Under the pieces are notes generated by a model that was given only the letters and a program-made list of their open reading frames with translations, was not told the DNA's origin and did no database searches. This document shows positions 7,703 through 16,155 of a stretch of DNA of 64,000 nucleotides, piece by piece. The position numbers were made by a program, and so were the translations under genes. Source of the DNA: Pseudorhodoferax soli (GTDB lineage Bacteria; Pseudomonadota; Gammaproteobacteria; Burkholderiales; Burkholderiaceae_C); assembly GCF_003337555.1 (NCBI RefSeq), contig NZ_QPJK01000001.1, positions 372,001 to 436,000 on the forward strand. Direction: 5' to 3'. Position 1 is the first letter of the stretch. Every line of letters starts with the position of its first letter.

Positions 7703-10445
7703 CATCTCCCGCACCGCGCTGTTCGGCAAGCTCAATGCCACGGCCTACAAGGCCATCGAGGGCGCCACCGTGTTCTGCAAGCTGCGCGGCAACCCGGTGG
7801 TGGAACTGCAGCACTGGCTCTACCAGATCCTGAACGGGCAGGACTCCGACCTGCACCGCATCGTGAAGCACGTGGGCATCGACGCCGGCGCGCTGGCCAC
7901 CGATCTCACGGCCGCGCTGGACCGGTTGCCGCGCGGCGCCTCGTCGGTGACCGACCTGTCCAGCTGGGTGGAGAACGCGGTCGAACGCGGCTGGGTCTAC
8001 GGCTCGCTGATGTTCGGCGACACGCAGGTGCGCACCGGCACGCTGCTGCTGGGCATCCTCAAGACCACCGGCCTGCGCGCGGTGCTGGTCTCCATCTCGC
8101 GCCAGTTCGAACGCATCCAGGCGGACGCGCTCGCGCAGGACTTCGGCAAGATCGTCGCCGGCTCCCCGGAAGACGGCCAAGCCGCCACGGCCAGCGGCGC
8201 CGCGCCCGGCGAGGCCAGTGGCGCCATCGCACCGGCTGCAATGGGCAAGCAGGAAGCCCTCAGGCGCTTTGCCGTCGACCTGACCGAACGCGCGCACAAG
8301 GGCGAGATCGATCCCGTGGCCGGCCGCGACGAGGAGATCCGCCAGATCGTCGACATCCTGATGCGCCGCCGGCAGAACAATCCCATCCTGACCGGCGAGG
8401 CCGGCGTCGGCAAGACAGCCGTGGTCGAAGGCTTCGCACTGCGGCTGGCGCGCGGCGACGTGCCGCCGCAGCTCAAGGACGTGCGCCTGCACATGCTGGA
8501 CGTGGGCCTGCTGCAGGCCGGCGCCAGCATGAAGGGCGAGTTCGAGAGCCGGCTGCGCGCCGTGATCGACGAGGTGCAGGCCTCGCCGCAGCCCATCATC
8601 CTGTTCATCGACGAGGCGCACACGCTGGTGGGCGCCGGCGGCCAGGCCGGCACCGGTGATGCGGCCAACCTGCTCAAGCCGGCGCTGGCGCGCGGCAAGC
8701 TGCGCACCATCGCCGCCACCACCTGGGCCGAGTACAAGAAGTACATCGAGAAAGACCCGGCGCTGACGCGGCGCTTCCAGGTCGTGCAGGTGGCCGAGCC
8801 CAGCGAGGCCAAGGCCATCCTGATGCTGCGCGGCGTGGCCGGCATCCTCGAGAAGCACCACCGTGTGGCACTGCTGGACGAGGCCATCGAGGCCGCCGTG
8901 CGGCTGGCGCACCGCTACATCCCCGCACGCCAGTTGCCCGACAAGGCCGTGAGCCTGCTGGACACCGCCTGCGCCCGCGTGGCCGTGAGCCAGCACGCCA
9001 CGCCGCCGGCCCTGGAGGACTGCCAGCGCAGGCTGGAGGCGCTGCAGGTGGAGCGCGAGATCATCGCGCGCGAGGCCGCCATCGGCATCGACACAGACAC
9101 GCGCCGCCAGCGCACCGCCAGCGCCATCGATGCCGAGCAGACGCGGCTGGCCGAACTGCAGGCGCGGCATGTGGAGGAGAAGGGCGTGGTGGACCGCATC
9201 CTGGAGCTGCGGGCCTTGCTGCGCGGGCCGGAGCCATCCTCTTCTTCATCTGCATCTCCACCTGCATCTCCATCTGCATCTCCATCCGCATCTCCACCTG
9301 CGCCCTCGCCCGCGCCGGCTGCCGCGCCCAGCGACAGTGCCCCGCCGCCACCCGACCGAGACGCCCTGCTCGCCGAACTGCGTCCCCTGCAAATCCGCCT
9401 GCGCGAACTGCAAGGCGATGCCCCCCTGATCCTGCCGACCGTGGACGAGCAGGCCGTGGCCAGCGTGGTGCAGGACTGGACCGGCGTGCCCGTGGGCCGC
9501 ATGGTCAAGAACGAGGTCGAGGCCGTGCTGCGCCTGGCCGACACGCTGAACCAGCGCGTCATCGGCCAGAAGCACGCGTTGGAGATGATCGCGCGGCGCG
9601 TGCAGACCTCGCGCGCGCGGCTGGACAACCCGGGCAAGCCGATCGGCGTGTTCATGCTGTGCGGTACCTCGGGCGTGGGCAAGACCGAGACCGCGCTGGC
9701 GCTGGCCGAATCGCTGTACGGCGGCGAGCAGAACGTCATCACCATCAACATGAGCGAGTTCCAGGAGGCGCACACCGTCTCCACGCTCAAGGGCGCGCCG
9801 CCCGGCTACGTCGGCTACGGCGAAGGCGGCGTGCTGACCGAGGCGGTGCGCCGCCGCCCCTACAGCGTGGTGCTGCTCGACGAGGTGGAGAAGGCCCACC
9901 CCGACGTGCACGAGCTGTTCTTCCAGGTCTTCGACAAGGGCTGGATGGAAGACGGCGAGGGCCGCGGCATCGACTTCAAGAACACCATCATCCTCTTGAC
10001 CAGCAACGTCGGCAGCGAGCTGATCATGCGCAGCTGCCGCGGCCCCGGCCCGCTGCCCGACCCCGAGCAGATCGCCACCGCGCTGCGCGAGCCGCTGCTG
10101 CAGGTGTTCCCGGCGGCGCTGCTGGGCCGGCTGGTGGTGGTGCCCTATTACCCGCTGTCCGACGCGATGATGGGCGACATCGTGCGGCTGCAGCTGGGCC
10201 GCATCGCCCGGCGCGTGCAGGAGAACCACGACATCCCGTTCACCTACGACGACGCGGTGGTGCAGCTGGTGGTCTCGCGCTGCACCGAGGCGGAGTCGGG
10301 CGGGCGCGTGATCGATGCGATCCTGACCAACACGGTGCTGCCGCGCGTGTCGCTGGAATACCTGACGCGGCTGGCGGCGGGGGGCAACCTGCAGCGGATC
10401 ACGCTGGGGGTGCGGGAGGGGGATTTCAGCTACGGGTTCGGGTGA
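7695..10445 (+). CDS. clpV: ClpV (TssH), AAA+ ATPase that recycles the sheath
   Basis: The product has 916 residues. An N-terminal Clp repeat domain (about 1-155) is followed by the first AAA module with Walker A GEAGVGKTA (about residue 234) and FIDEAHTLVG, the coiled-coil middle region, and the second AAA module with Walker A GTSGVGKTE (about 656). ClpV unfolds contracted TssB/TssC sheath. The start at 7695 is preferred to the ATG at 7683 because GGAG at 7685-7688 is correctly spaced for it. Between the two AAA modules lies an unusual Ser/Ala/Pro tract (from about residue 516) encoded by a 12-bp tandem repeat. Confidence 0.96.
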   Translation: MPDISRTALFGKLNATAYKAIEGATVFCKLRGNPVVELQHWLYQILNGQDSDLHRIVKHVGIDAGALATDLTAALDRLPRGASSVTDLSSWVENAVERGWVYGSLMFGDTQVRTGTLLLGILKTTGLRAVLVSISRQFERIQADALAQDFGKIVAGSPEDGQAATASGAAPGEASGAIAPAAMGKQEALRRFAVDLTERAHKGEIDPVAGRDEEIRQIVDILMRRRQNNPILTGEAGVGKTAVVEGFALRLARGDVPPQLKDVRLHMLDVGLLQAGASMKGEFESRLRAVIDEVQASPQPIILFIDEAHTLVGAGGQAGTGDAANLLKPALARGKLRTIAATTWAEYKKYIEKDPALTRRFQVVQVAEPSEAKAILMLRGVAGILEKHHRVALLDEAIEAAVRLAHRYIPARQLPDKAVSLLDTACARVAVSQHATPPALEDCQRRLEALQVEREIIAREAAIGIDTDTRRQRTASAIDAEQTRLAELQARHVEEKGVVDRILELRALLRGPEPSSSSSASPPASPSASPSASPPAPSPAPAAAPSDSAPPPPDRDALLAELRPLQIRLRELQGDAPLILPTVDEQAVASVVQDWTGVPVGRMVKNEVEAVLRLADTLNQRVIGQKHALEMIARRVQTSRARLDNPGKPIGVFMLCGTSGVGKTETALALAESLYGGEQNVITINMSEFQEAHTVSTLKGAPPGYVGYGEGGVLTEAVRRRPYSVVLLDEVEKAHPDVHELFFQVFDKGWMEDGEGRGIDFKNTIILLTSNVGSELIMRSCRGPGPLPDPEQIATALREPLLQVFPAALLGRLVVVPYYPLSDAMMGDIVRLQLGRIARRVQENHDIPFTYDDAVVQLVVSRCTEAESGGRVIDAILTNTVLPRVSLEYLTRLAAGGNLQRITLGVREGDFSYGFG
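9249..9296 (+). repeat. 12-bp tandem repeat, four copies, inside clpV
   Basis: Four consecutive 12-bp units of the form YCYGCATCTCCA (9249-9260, 9261-9272, 9273-9284, 9285-9296) encode (S/P)-A-S-P four times. They lie between the two ATPase modules. The units use TCT, GCA and CCA codons, unlike the GC-rich codons around them, and any copy-number change keeps the frame. Confidence 0.9.
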
Positions 10446-10448
10446 GGC

Positions 10449-11114
10449 ATGGGGGGCTTCCAGATCCCGGGCCCGCTGTGTGGCACCCACCCCGACACCA
10501 TCGACAAGGGCACGAACGCCCTGTGGCGCATGCCAGAGCCGGGCCCGGTCTGCGCGCTGCCGAAGAACCCGGAGCGGCCATCGCACCGGGTGTCGGTGGC
10601 GGGAGGGTTTGCCGTTGCGGGCCTGTACCTGGGCATGGAGGGAATCGCCTTGCTCAAGTCGGTCGAGGAGCTGCGGCTCAAGCCTTACGACGACCAGACC
10701 GGCCAGGACGCCACCACCTGGAGTGCCGGCGCGACGATCGGTTACGGACACCTGATCGCCCAGGGCGACTGGGGCAAATACAAAGGCGGCCTCACCGAGA
10801 CCGAAGCCGATCAGCTCTTCACCACGGACCTGGCACCATTCGAAAGCGTGGTACGGGACAGCGTGGCCATCAGTTTGCAGCAATACGAGTTCGATGCCCT
10901 GGTCATCCTCGCCTTCAACATCGGCGCCAAGGCCTTCAAGGGATCGTCTGTCGTCAAGCTGGTCAACAATCCGGCTGCGCCCACCGGATACTCGGGCCTG
11001 GAAGCAGCGTGGAAGGCCTGGAACAAATCTCAAGGACAGGTGATGAAGGGACTGGACAACCGCCGCCAATGCGAATGGCGGATCTACACAACGGCGACCT
11101 ATGCACGATGGTGA
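10449..11114 (+). CDS. T6SS effector candidate: GH24-type muramidase
   Basis: The product has 221 residues. The catalytic pattern of phage-type (T4-like, GH24) lysozymes is complete: E73 in VEELRLKPYDD, D82 nine residues later, and T96 in ATIGYGH. The C terminus RRQCEWRIYTTATY resembles the usual end of this family. There is no signal peptide. A 45-residue N-terminal extension containing PGPLCGTHPD and PEPGPV could serve loading onto the T6SS. It starts three bases after the clpV stop and is followed by a secreted LprI-like protein, the expected layout of a peptidoglycan-degrading effector with its immunity gene. The enzyme would cut glycan strands in a rival's periplasm. Confidence 0.82.
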   Translation: MGGFQIPGPLCGTHPDTIDKGTNALWRMPEPGPVCALPKNPERPSHRVSVAGGFAVAGLYLGMEGIALLKSVEELRLKPYDDQTGQDATTWSAGATIGYGHLIAQGDWGKYKGGLTETEADQLFTTDLAPFESVVRDSVAISLQQYEFDALVILAFNIGAKAFKGSSVVKLVNNPAAPTGYSGLEAAWKAWNKSQGQVMKGLDNRRQCEWRIYTTATYARW

Positions 11115-11625
11115 TGCCCGGCGTGGACTGCCAGCGCGCCATGCCGGCCTCTGGGCCATCACCTGGACGCGTCGCCGTGCGCTGCTCGCCGCAGCGCTTT
11201 CCTGCTGCACTACAACCTACGCCATCGACAACCCGGACGCGCCGGACCGCAACGCAGCGTTCCTGTCGCGCGCCCAACCCTACGAAGAGCGCTTCTCGCA
11301 GGCATCGCGCAGCAGCGAGATCGCGGACGCAGCCGCCGCCTACGCCACGTTCCTGGATGCAGAGCTGAACAAGGCGTACCAGGATCTTCTGGCAGCAGTG
11401 GAAGACACCGGCACACGGCGCGCGCTCGCCCAGGCCCAGCGCGAGTGGCTGAAGTTCCGGGATGCGGAGTTCCGGTTCATTGGGAAGAACTGGACACCGC
11501 AGAACTTCGGCAGTTCGTCCACGCTATCGCGTGCGTCATACCGGCACCAGATCGTCAAGCAACGCGTGTCGACCTTGCTGGCGTACCTGCAAAACTACCC
11601 TGCGGCGACGAAAGCCGGCAGGTAG
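11101..11625 (+). CDS. Periplasmic LprI/DUF1311-type lysozyme inhibitor, probable immunity protein
   Basis: The product has 174 residues. The N terminus has basic residues (TRRR) then a hydrophobic core (ALLAAALSCC) and a cleavage-like YA|ID, so export to the periplasm is likely. The mature part has the DUF1311/LprI pattern: AELNKAYQDLL, a helix, then LAQAQREWLKFRDAEF. LprI proteins are known lysozyme inhibitors. The start overlaps the muramidase 3' end by 14 bp, which couples the two. Together this supports immunity against the upstream GH24 effector. Confidence 0.8.
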   Translation: MHDGDARRGLPARHAGLWAITWTRRRALLAAALSCCTTTYAIDNPDAPDRNAAFLSRAQPYEERFSQASRSSEIADAAAAYATFLDAELNKAYQDLLAAVEDTGTRRALAQAQREWLKFRDAEFRFIGKNWTPQNFGSSSTLSRASYRHQIVKQRVSTLLAYLQNYPAATKAGR

Positions 11626-11656
11626 CCGCGTTCCGCTGCGTCCTACAGGAAAGACG

Positions 11657-12157
11657 ATGATGAATCCGGGGTCATGCATGGCTGCCTGGCTCTGCCTGCC
11701 ATGGGGTGCAGCAGGCGCGGCGGGAGGTGCAACACCTCCCAGCCATTGCGCCGCGCCGGCGCAAACGAGCTTCGCCTGCCCGACGACAGGCGGCCGTGTG
11801 GTTGCCTTGTGTCGCGACGCTGACGATGCGGTCGTCTACCGGTTTGGCCGAATCGGCGTCGTCGAACTCCAGTACCCACCCAGCGCACAGCCCCATGCCG
11901 GGCGCATGCTGTACGCGCAGTACAGCCGCTACGGAACCGATCGGGTCGAGGTCCGCTTCGGCGAGCAAGGCACGGAATACACCGTGTTCGACTACCGCGA
12001 GGATGGCGTGCGCCGTGCTGGCGTGCGCTTGGCAAGCAGCGGGGGCCGGCAGCGCGAGATCGCCTGCCATGCTCCCATCACCGGGCACCTCGGTGGACTG
12101 AAGAATCGGCTGCCGTGCGACACGGACAGCGCACTGAACCTCGGCACATGCCGGTGA
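11657..12157 (+). CDS. Secreted Cys-rich protein, possible second inhibitor/immunity protein
   Basis: The product has 166 residues. ATGATG at 11657 follows AGGA at 11647-11650. Residues 1-24 form a signal peptide (AAWLCLPWGAAGAAGG). The mature part has four further cysteine positions (SHC, FACP, ALC, IAC) plus two near the C terminus. Strand-like blocks such as VVYRFGRIGVVELQYP, LYAQYSRYG and EYTVFDYRED suggest a small beta-barrel. I know similar exported proteins as uncharacterised, and the resemblance to lysozyme inhibitors (MliC-like) is an impression only. It follows the LprI-like gene by 31 bp in the same operon. Confidence 0.7.
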   Translation: MMNPGSCMAAWLCLPWGAAGAAGGATPPSHCAAPAQTSFACPTTGGRVVALCRDADDAVVYRFGRIGVVELQYPPSAQPHAGRMLYAQYSRYGTDRVEVRFGEQGTEYTVFDYREDGVRRAGVRLASSGGRQREIACHAPITGHLGGLKNRLPCDTDSALNLGTCR

Positions 12158-12185
12158 GCTTCGCACCGTCCGGCGCGAGGAGACG

Positions 12186-12515
12186 ATGAAGCCAAAGTCT
12201 TGCATCACCACCTCCAACGGGCAACAACAGTTTGCCGACTTGGCCGCGTTCATGGGCGGCTGGTTCCATCAGGACTTCGACATCCACGGCGAATCCCTGG
12301 AGGAAGTGGTTGCGGCGTTCAAGGCCGAAGGCGACGCCGCGCTGGTGGCGCCGCTGGTCGACAACATCGACGCCTTCCTCGCCACAGGCGACGACGGCAT
12401 GGAAGAACAGTTCCAGGAGTTCTTCCGGCCCGACGTCATCCCCACGTTTTTCCGCGCCACGATACGCGCGTTTCTTCTGGCCGTTCGCGAAGCGCTTGTG
12501 ACGGGCCCTGGCTGA
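12186..12515 (+). CDS. CdiI-like immunity protein
   Basis: The product has 109 residues, is cytoplasmic and acidic. The stretch FADLAAFMGGWFHQDFDIHG followed by SLEEVVAAF matches the CdiI_2-type family of contact-dependent inhibition immunity proteins, whose hallmark is an aromatic-HQD motif followed by S-x-E-E. GAGGAG lies just upstream of the start. No matching CdiA or other toxin is in the window, so this may be an orphan immunity gene. Confidence 0.72.
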   Translation: MKPKSCITTSNGQQQFADLAAFMGGWFHQDFDIHGESLEEVVAAFKAEGDAALVAPLVDNIDAFLATGDDGMEEQFQEFFRPDVIPTFFRATIRAFLLAVREALVTGPG

Positions 12516-12562
12516 GTTGATCGTCTCGCGCTTGCCTTCGGCGGCATCTGCGTCGCATGGTG

Positions 12563-13225
12563 CTACGGCGCCCTTGACCACGCGAAGCCTGCCGCTTGGG
12601 CCTGCGTCGCGAGCGACGCGAGCAGGCGCTCGGCGAAGACCTCATCGAGCGCCAGCAACCCCAGCGCATCGCCATCGACGGCAGGCCTCGCGACGGCGAG
12701 GACACCACGGCTTCGCAACGCAGCCGCGCGCACGGCCCAACCGGGCTCCAACAGCGCCAGTGCCTGCGCAGGGGTCACATCCGGCGGCGGCGCATCGGGG
12801 GCGGACAGCAGCAAGACCTGCGACTGCAGCCACCACGGAAACGCCGGTGCCTCGAACATCTCTGCGATGGCTTCGGGGCGCCGCGAGCAGACCAGCGTGA
12901 TCGCCGCACCGTGACCGCGCAGCCGTCCGATCACGGTGCGCAGCGCCGACTGCCCCGACGCCATGCGCGCGCAGTCGCCATCGTCGTCGCGCACCCATGC
13001 CGCCGGCCCTGCATGGCGGGTTCCGGCTCGCAGAAAACCGACTTTCGCGGTGCCAGCCAGCGCGCACGCAATGGTGCGGCCGATTGGCCGCGGCACGCCG
13101 GCGTCAGGCGATGCGGCATCCCAACCTAGCAGCCACACATGCGCCTCGTCCATGGCGGCCAGGTCGCCGAGTTGCCATGGCACCGCCATCGGTCCGCGCT
13201 GCGCCCACAGAACCGGCTTGTCCAT
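12563..13225 (-). CDS. Protein of unknown function on the reverse strand inside the T6SS island
   Basis: The 220-residue product starts at an ATG (MDKPVLWAQRGPMAVPW). No signal peptide, membrane segment or family is recognised. The central part has short hydrophobic strands (AAITLVCSRRPEAI, WWLQSQVLLLS) and an Ala/Leu-rich C terminus. Amino-acid make-up is plausible for a real protein, and the frames on the other strand look like shadows. It is the only reverse gene between tssA and the LysM gene and is divergent from vgrG, sharing a 110-bp intergenic region with the island's promoter element. Confidence 0.6.
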   Translation of the reverse strand: MDKPVLWAQRGPMAVPWQLGDLAAMDEAHVWLLGWDAASPDAGVPRPIGRTIACALAGTAKVGFLRAGTRHAGPAAWVRDDDGDCARMASGQSALRTVIGRLRGHGAAITLVCSRRPEAIAEMFEAPAFPWWLQSQVLLLSAPDAPPPDVTPAQALALLEPGWAVRAAALRSRGVLAVARPAVDGDALGLLALDEVFAERLLASLATQAQAAGFAWSRAP

Positions 13226-13271
13226 GCGGCAGATTCTGCGCGGTCCGCCGCCGGGCGCGGGCCCGCGCCGA

Positions 13272-13313
13272 TGACTTTAGTCTGTTGCCCGCCCCGCCCC
13301 CGCCCCCTACCGT
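13272..13313 (+). promoter_or_regulatory. Shared T6SS promoter element upstream of vgrG
   Basis: TGACTTTAG at 13272-13280 is followed by TTGCCC (13285-13290, -35 position), a 17-bp spacer and TACCGT (13308-13313, -10 position). The predicted first transcribed base is near 13320. This matches, base for base in the core, elements before ppkA, the TIGR02270 gene, tagH and tssJ. Confidence 0.5.
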
Positions 13314-13334
13314 TGCATGGACTGCACCAGCACC

Positions 13335-15614
13335 ATGCCGGCCCCGATCACCCTCACCTCCCCGCTGCCGCCCGAGGACTTGCTGTTCGAGTCCATGCGC
13401 TGCTCCGAAGGCCTGAGCATGCTCGGCGAGATGCAGCTGGCCCTGGTCAGCGCCAAGCCCGACCTGAAGCCGCAAGACCTGCTCGGCAAGACCGTGGGCG
13501 TGACGGTGCAGCTGCAGGGCGACGCCAAGCGCCACTTCCACGGCCATGTGACGCGCTTCTCGATCGGTGCGCGCAGCGGCCGCTACTACGGCTACCAGGC
13601 CAGCGTGCGGCCCTGGCTGTGGTTCCTCACACGCACCACGGACTGCCGCATCTTCCAGGACCTGAGCGTGCCCGACATCGTGAAGAAGGTGTTCGAGGAC
13701 CACGGCGGCGCCAGCTTCAAGTTCAACCTCTTCCGCAGCTACCGCAAGTGGGTCTACTGCGTGCAGTACCGCGAGAGCGACTACAACTTCGTCGCCCGCC
13801 TGCTCGAGCACGAGGGCATCTACTGGTACGTGGAACACGGCGAGGGCCAGCACAAGCTGGTGCTGGTGGACTCCAGGAGCGCGCACGACGCCGCGCCCGA
13901 CTGCAAGGCGCTGCCCTACTACGAGAACCCCGGCGAGGCGCCGCCGGATGTCGAGTGCATCTCGGGCTGGCAGTTCGCCAGCGGCGTGGAGACTGACCAC
14001 ACGCTGCTGCGCAGCTACGACTTCGAGCGCCCGTCGACACCGCTGGAGGTCAAGGCCGAGACCAAGCCGCCCTACAAGATCGGCACGCTGGAGCAATACG
14101 ACTGGCAGGGCGACTACGTGCAGGCCCCCGACGGCAAGCAGTGGGCCGAGGCCCGGCTGGACGAGCAGCAGACCCGCTACGACACCGCGCACGGAAGCAG
14201 CAACGCACACGGCGTCGAAGCCGGCCGGCTGCTGAACCTGGAGCGCCACCCGCGCGAGAGCCAGAACGCCGAATACCTGGTGACCCAGACCACTGTGCAC
14301 GCGCGCAACGATGCCTACGAGACCGGCGGCAGCGCCGGCAGCTGGCAGTGCGAGTTCTCCGCCATCCCCTCAGGCCAGCAGTTCCGCCCGCCGCGCCGCA
14401 CGCCCAAGCCCTTCGTGCAGGGGCCGCAGACGGCGGTGGTCACCGGCCCCAGCGGCGAGGAGCTGTTCACCGACAAATATGGGCGCGTGAAGGTGCAATT
14501 CCACTGGGACCGGCGGGGCAAGAAGGACGAGAAGAGCTCCTGCTGGGTGCGCGTGTCACACCCCTGGGCGGGCAAGAACTACGGCGCCATCCACATCCCC
14601 CGCATCGGCCAGGAGGTGGTGGTCGACTTCCTGGAAGGCGACCCGGACCAGCCGCTCGTCACCGGCCGCGTCTACAACGCCGAGCAGATGCCGCCCTGGA
14701 CGCTGCCAGCCAACGCCACGCAGAGCGGCATCCTCACGCGCTCGAGCAAGGGCGGCGCCGTGGCCAACGCCAACGCGCTGCGCTTCGAGGACAAGAAGGG
14801 CAGCGAGCAGGTCTGGCTGCATGCCGAGAAGAACCAGGACATCGAGGTCGAGAACGACGAGACGCACTGGGTCGGGCACGACCGCACCAAGACCATCGAC
14901 CACGACGAGACGGTGCATGTGAAGCACGACCGCACGGAGACGGTGGACCACAACGAGACCATCACCATCGGCGTGGACCGCAGCGAGCAGGTCGGCAACA
15001 ACGAGACCATTGCCATCGGCGTGAACCGCACCGAGACCGTGGGCAGCAACGAGACCATCACCGTCGGTGCCAACCGCACCGAGACCGTGGGGGCGAACGA
15101 GACCATCTCCATCGGTTCGAACCGCACCATCACCGTGGGCGCCAGCGAGACCGCCACCGTGGCGCTGCAGCGCACGCACACGGTGGGCGTGAACGAGACC
15201 ATCGCCATCGGCGCGGCGCAGGAGATCGCCATCGGCGCGATGCAGGTGGTGGCGGTGGGGGCGGCGCAGACCATCACGGTGGGCGCGAACCAGTCGACCA
15301 GCGTGGGCGCCAAGCAGAGCACCGACGTGGGCTCGGACCGCAGCCTGCAGGTGGGAGGCGCGCAGAGCACCAAGGTCGGCAAAGGGCGCAGCGTGTCGGT
15401 GGCCGACGACGATGCGCTCAAGGTGGGCAAGAACCTGGTGATCGATGCGGGCGACTCCGTGTCGATCAAGACCGGCAGCGCCAGTCTCACGATGAAGAAG
15501 GACGGCACGATCACCATCAAGGGCAAGGACATCCTGATCGATGGATCGGGAAAGATCAATGTGAAGGCTAGCGGAGCCGTCGCCGTCAAGGGCTCCAAGA
15601 TCGGACTGAACTGA
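13335..15614 (+). CDS. vgrG: VgrG spike protein with long beta-helix tail
   Basis: The product has 759 residues from the ATG at 13335 (MPAPITLTSPLP), or 765 from 13317. The later start is preferred because the predicted transcription start is near 13320 and because VgrG proteins usually open directly into ITLTSPL. The gp27-like part (about 1-370) includes YYGYQASVRPWLWFLTR, and the gp5-like OB domain has GPSGEELFTDKYGRVKVQFH and CWVRVSHPWAGKNYG. Residues from about 510 to 700 are short repeats of the V-G-x-N-x-T type forming a beta-helix. A DUF2345-like end follows (GKDILIDGSGKINVKASG). The trimer caps the Hcp tube and carries effectors. Confidence 0.95.
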   Translation: MPAPITLTSPLPPEDLLFESMRCSEGLSMLGEMQLALVSAKPDLKPQDLLGKTVGVTVQLQGDAKRHFHGHVTRFSIGARSGRYYGYQASVRPWLWFLTRTTDCRIFQDLSVPDIVKKVFEDHGGASFKFNLFRSYRKWVYCVQYRESDYNFVARLLEHEGIYWYVEHGEGQHKLVLVDSRSAHDAAPDCKALPYYENPGEAPPDVECISGWQFASGVETDHTLLRSYDFERPSTPLEVKAETKPPYKIGTLEQYDWQGDYVQAPDGKQWAEARLDEQQTRYDTAHGSSNAHGVEAGRLLNLERHPRESQNAEYLVTQTTVHARNDAYETGGSAGSWQCEFSAIPSGQQFRPPRRTPKPFVQGPQTAVVTGPSGEELFTDKYGRVKVQFHWDRRGKKDEKSSCWVRVSHPWAGKNYGAIHIPRIGQEVVVDFLEGDPDQPLVTGRVYNAEQMPPWTLPANATQSGILTRSSKGGAVANANALRFEDKKGSEQVWLHAEKNQDIEVENDETHWVGHDRTKTIDHDETVHVKHDRTETVDHNETITIGVDRSEQVGNNETIAIGVNRTETVGSNETITVGANRTETVGANETISIGSNRTITVGASETATVALQRTHTVGVNETIAIGAAQEIAIGAMQVVAVGAAQTITVGANQSTSVGAKQSTDVGSDRSLQVGGAQSTKVGKGRSVSVADDDALKVGKNLVIDAGDSVSIKTGSASLTMKKDGTITIKGKDILIDGSGKINVKASGAVAVKGSKIGLN
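14868..15415 (+). repeat. 8-residue (24-bp) beta-helix repeats in vgrG
   Basis: About twenty consecutive degenerate units of eight residues, of the form V-G-x-N-x-T-x-x / I-G-x-N-R-T-x-T, are encoded by GC-rich 24-bp units such as those around 15010, 15058 and 15106. They build the needle-like triple beta-helix of the spike. Confidence 0.85.
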
Positions 15615-15626
15615 GGAGCACATTCG

Positions 15627-16133
15627 ATGGACCGTGCACACGACCCGTTCCTGCAATTGGCAATGCCCGACGCGTCCGAGGATCTGTGCGCGACGGCGAT
15701 GCGCGGTGCAGCTGCATCGACGGTGGCCGTGGCCCGGCTGGCAGGCTTCGATCTGTGGGAGCAAGCCCTGGTCGGCGGGATCGCGGCACGCCCAGGCCTG
15801 GTGATGGCTGCGCGCAGCACCGTGGCGTTGCAACACGCGATGGTGGGTCTGGATGTGGTGGTGCTGCTCGCAGAAGCCGACACGGACCCGCCGATCATCA
15901 TCGGCGTCATCGCCCCTGCGGCCGCGCCAGCCACGCCGCATGATGGCGGAATGGCGGTCGTTGCCGACGGCGAGCGCCACGTGATTGAGGCCGAACGCGA
16001 GATCGTGCTGCGCTGTGGCGACGCCAGCATCACGCTGACACGTGCTGGCAAGATCATTGTGCAGGGCAACTACATCCTGAGCCGGTCGACCGGTCACCAC
16101 AAGATCAAGGGCGCGGCCATCGACATCAACTGA
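15627..16133 (+). CDS. DUF6484 domain protein, VgrG-associated
   Basis: The product has 168 residues. The block LVGGIAARPGLVMAARSTVAL followed by VVVLLAEADTDPPIIIGVI matches the small OB-like DUF6484 domain found beside VgrG genes. The C-terminal half (AEREIVLRCGDASITLTRAGKIIVQG) resembles the DUF2345-type strand repeats of VgrG tails and ends in KIKGAAIDIN. It therefore probably extends or seats on the spike as a cargo adaptor. It starts 12 bp after vgrG and is followed 22 bp later by the DUF2169 gene. Confidence 0.8.
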   Translation: MDRAHDPFLQLAMPDASEDLCATAMRGAAASTVAVARLAGFDLWEQALVGGIAARPGLVMAARSTVALQHAMVGLDVVVLLAEADTDPPIIIGVIAPAAAPATPHDGGMAVVADGERHVIEAEREIVLRCGDASITLTRAGKIIVQGNYILSRSTGHHKIKGAAIDIN

Positions 16134-16155
16134 TGCCGTCCCGCGCGCAACAGCC

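Noticed and set aside
14868-15415. Regular repeats that might look like a CRISPR array or satellite DNA
   Set aside because: They are in-frame 24-bp units encoding the VgrG beta-helix, with no spacers.
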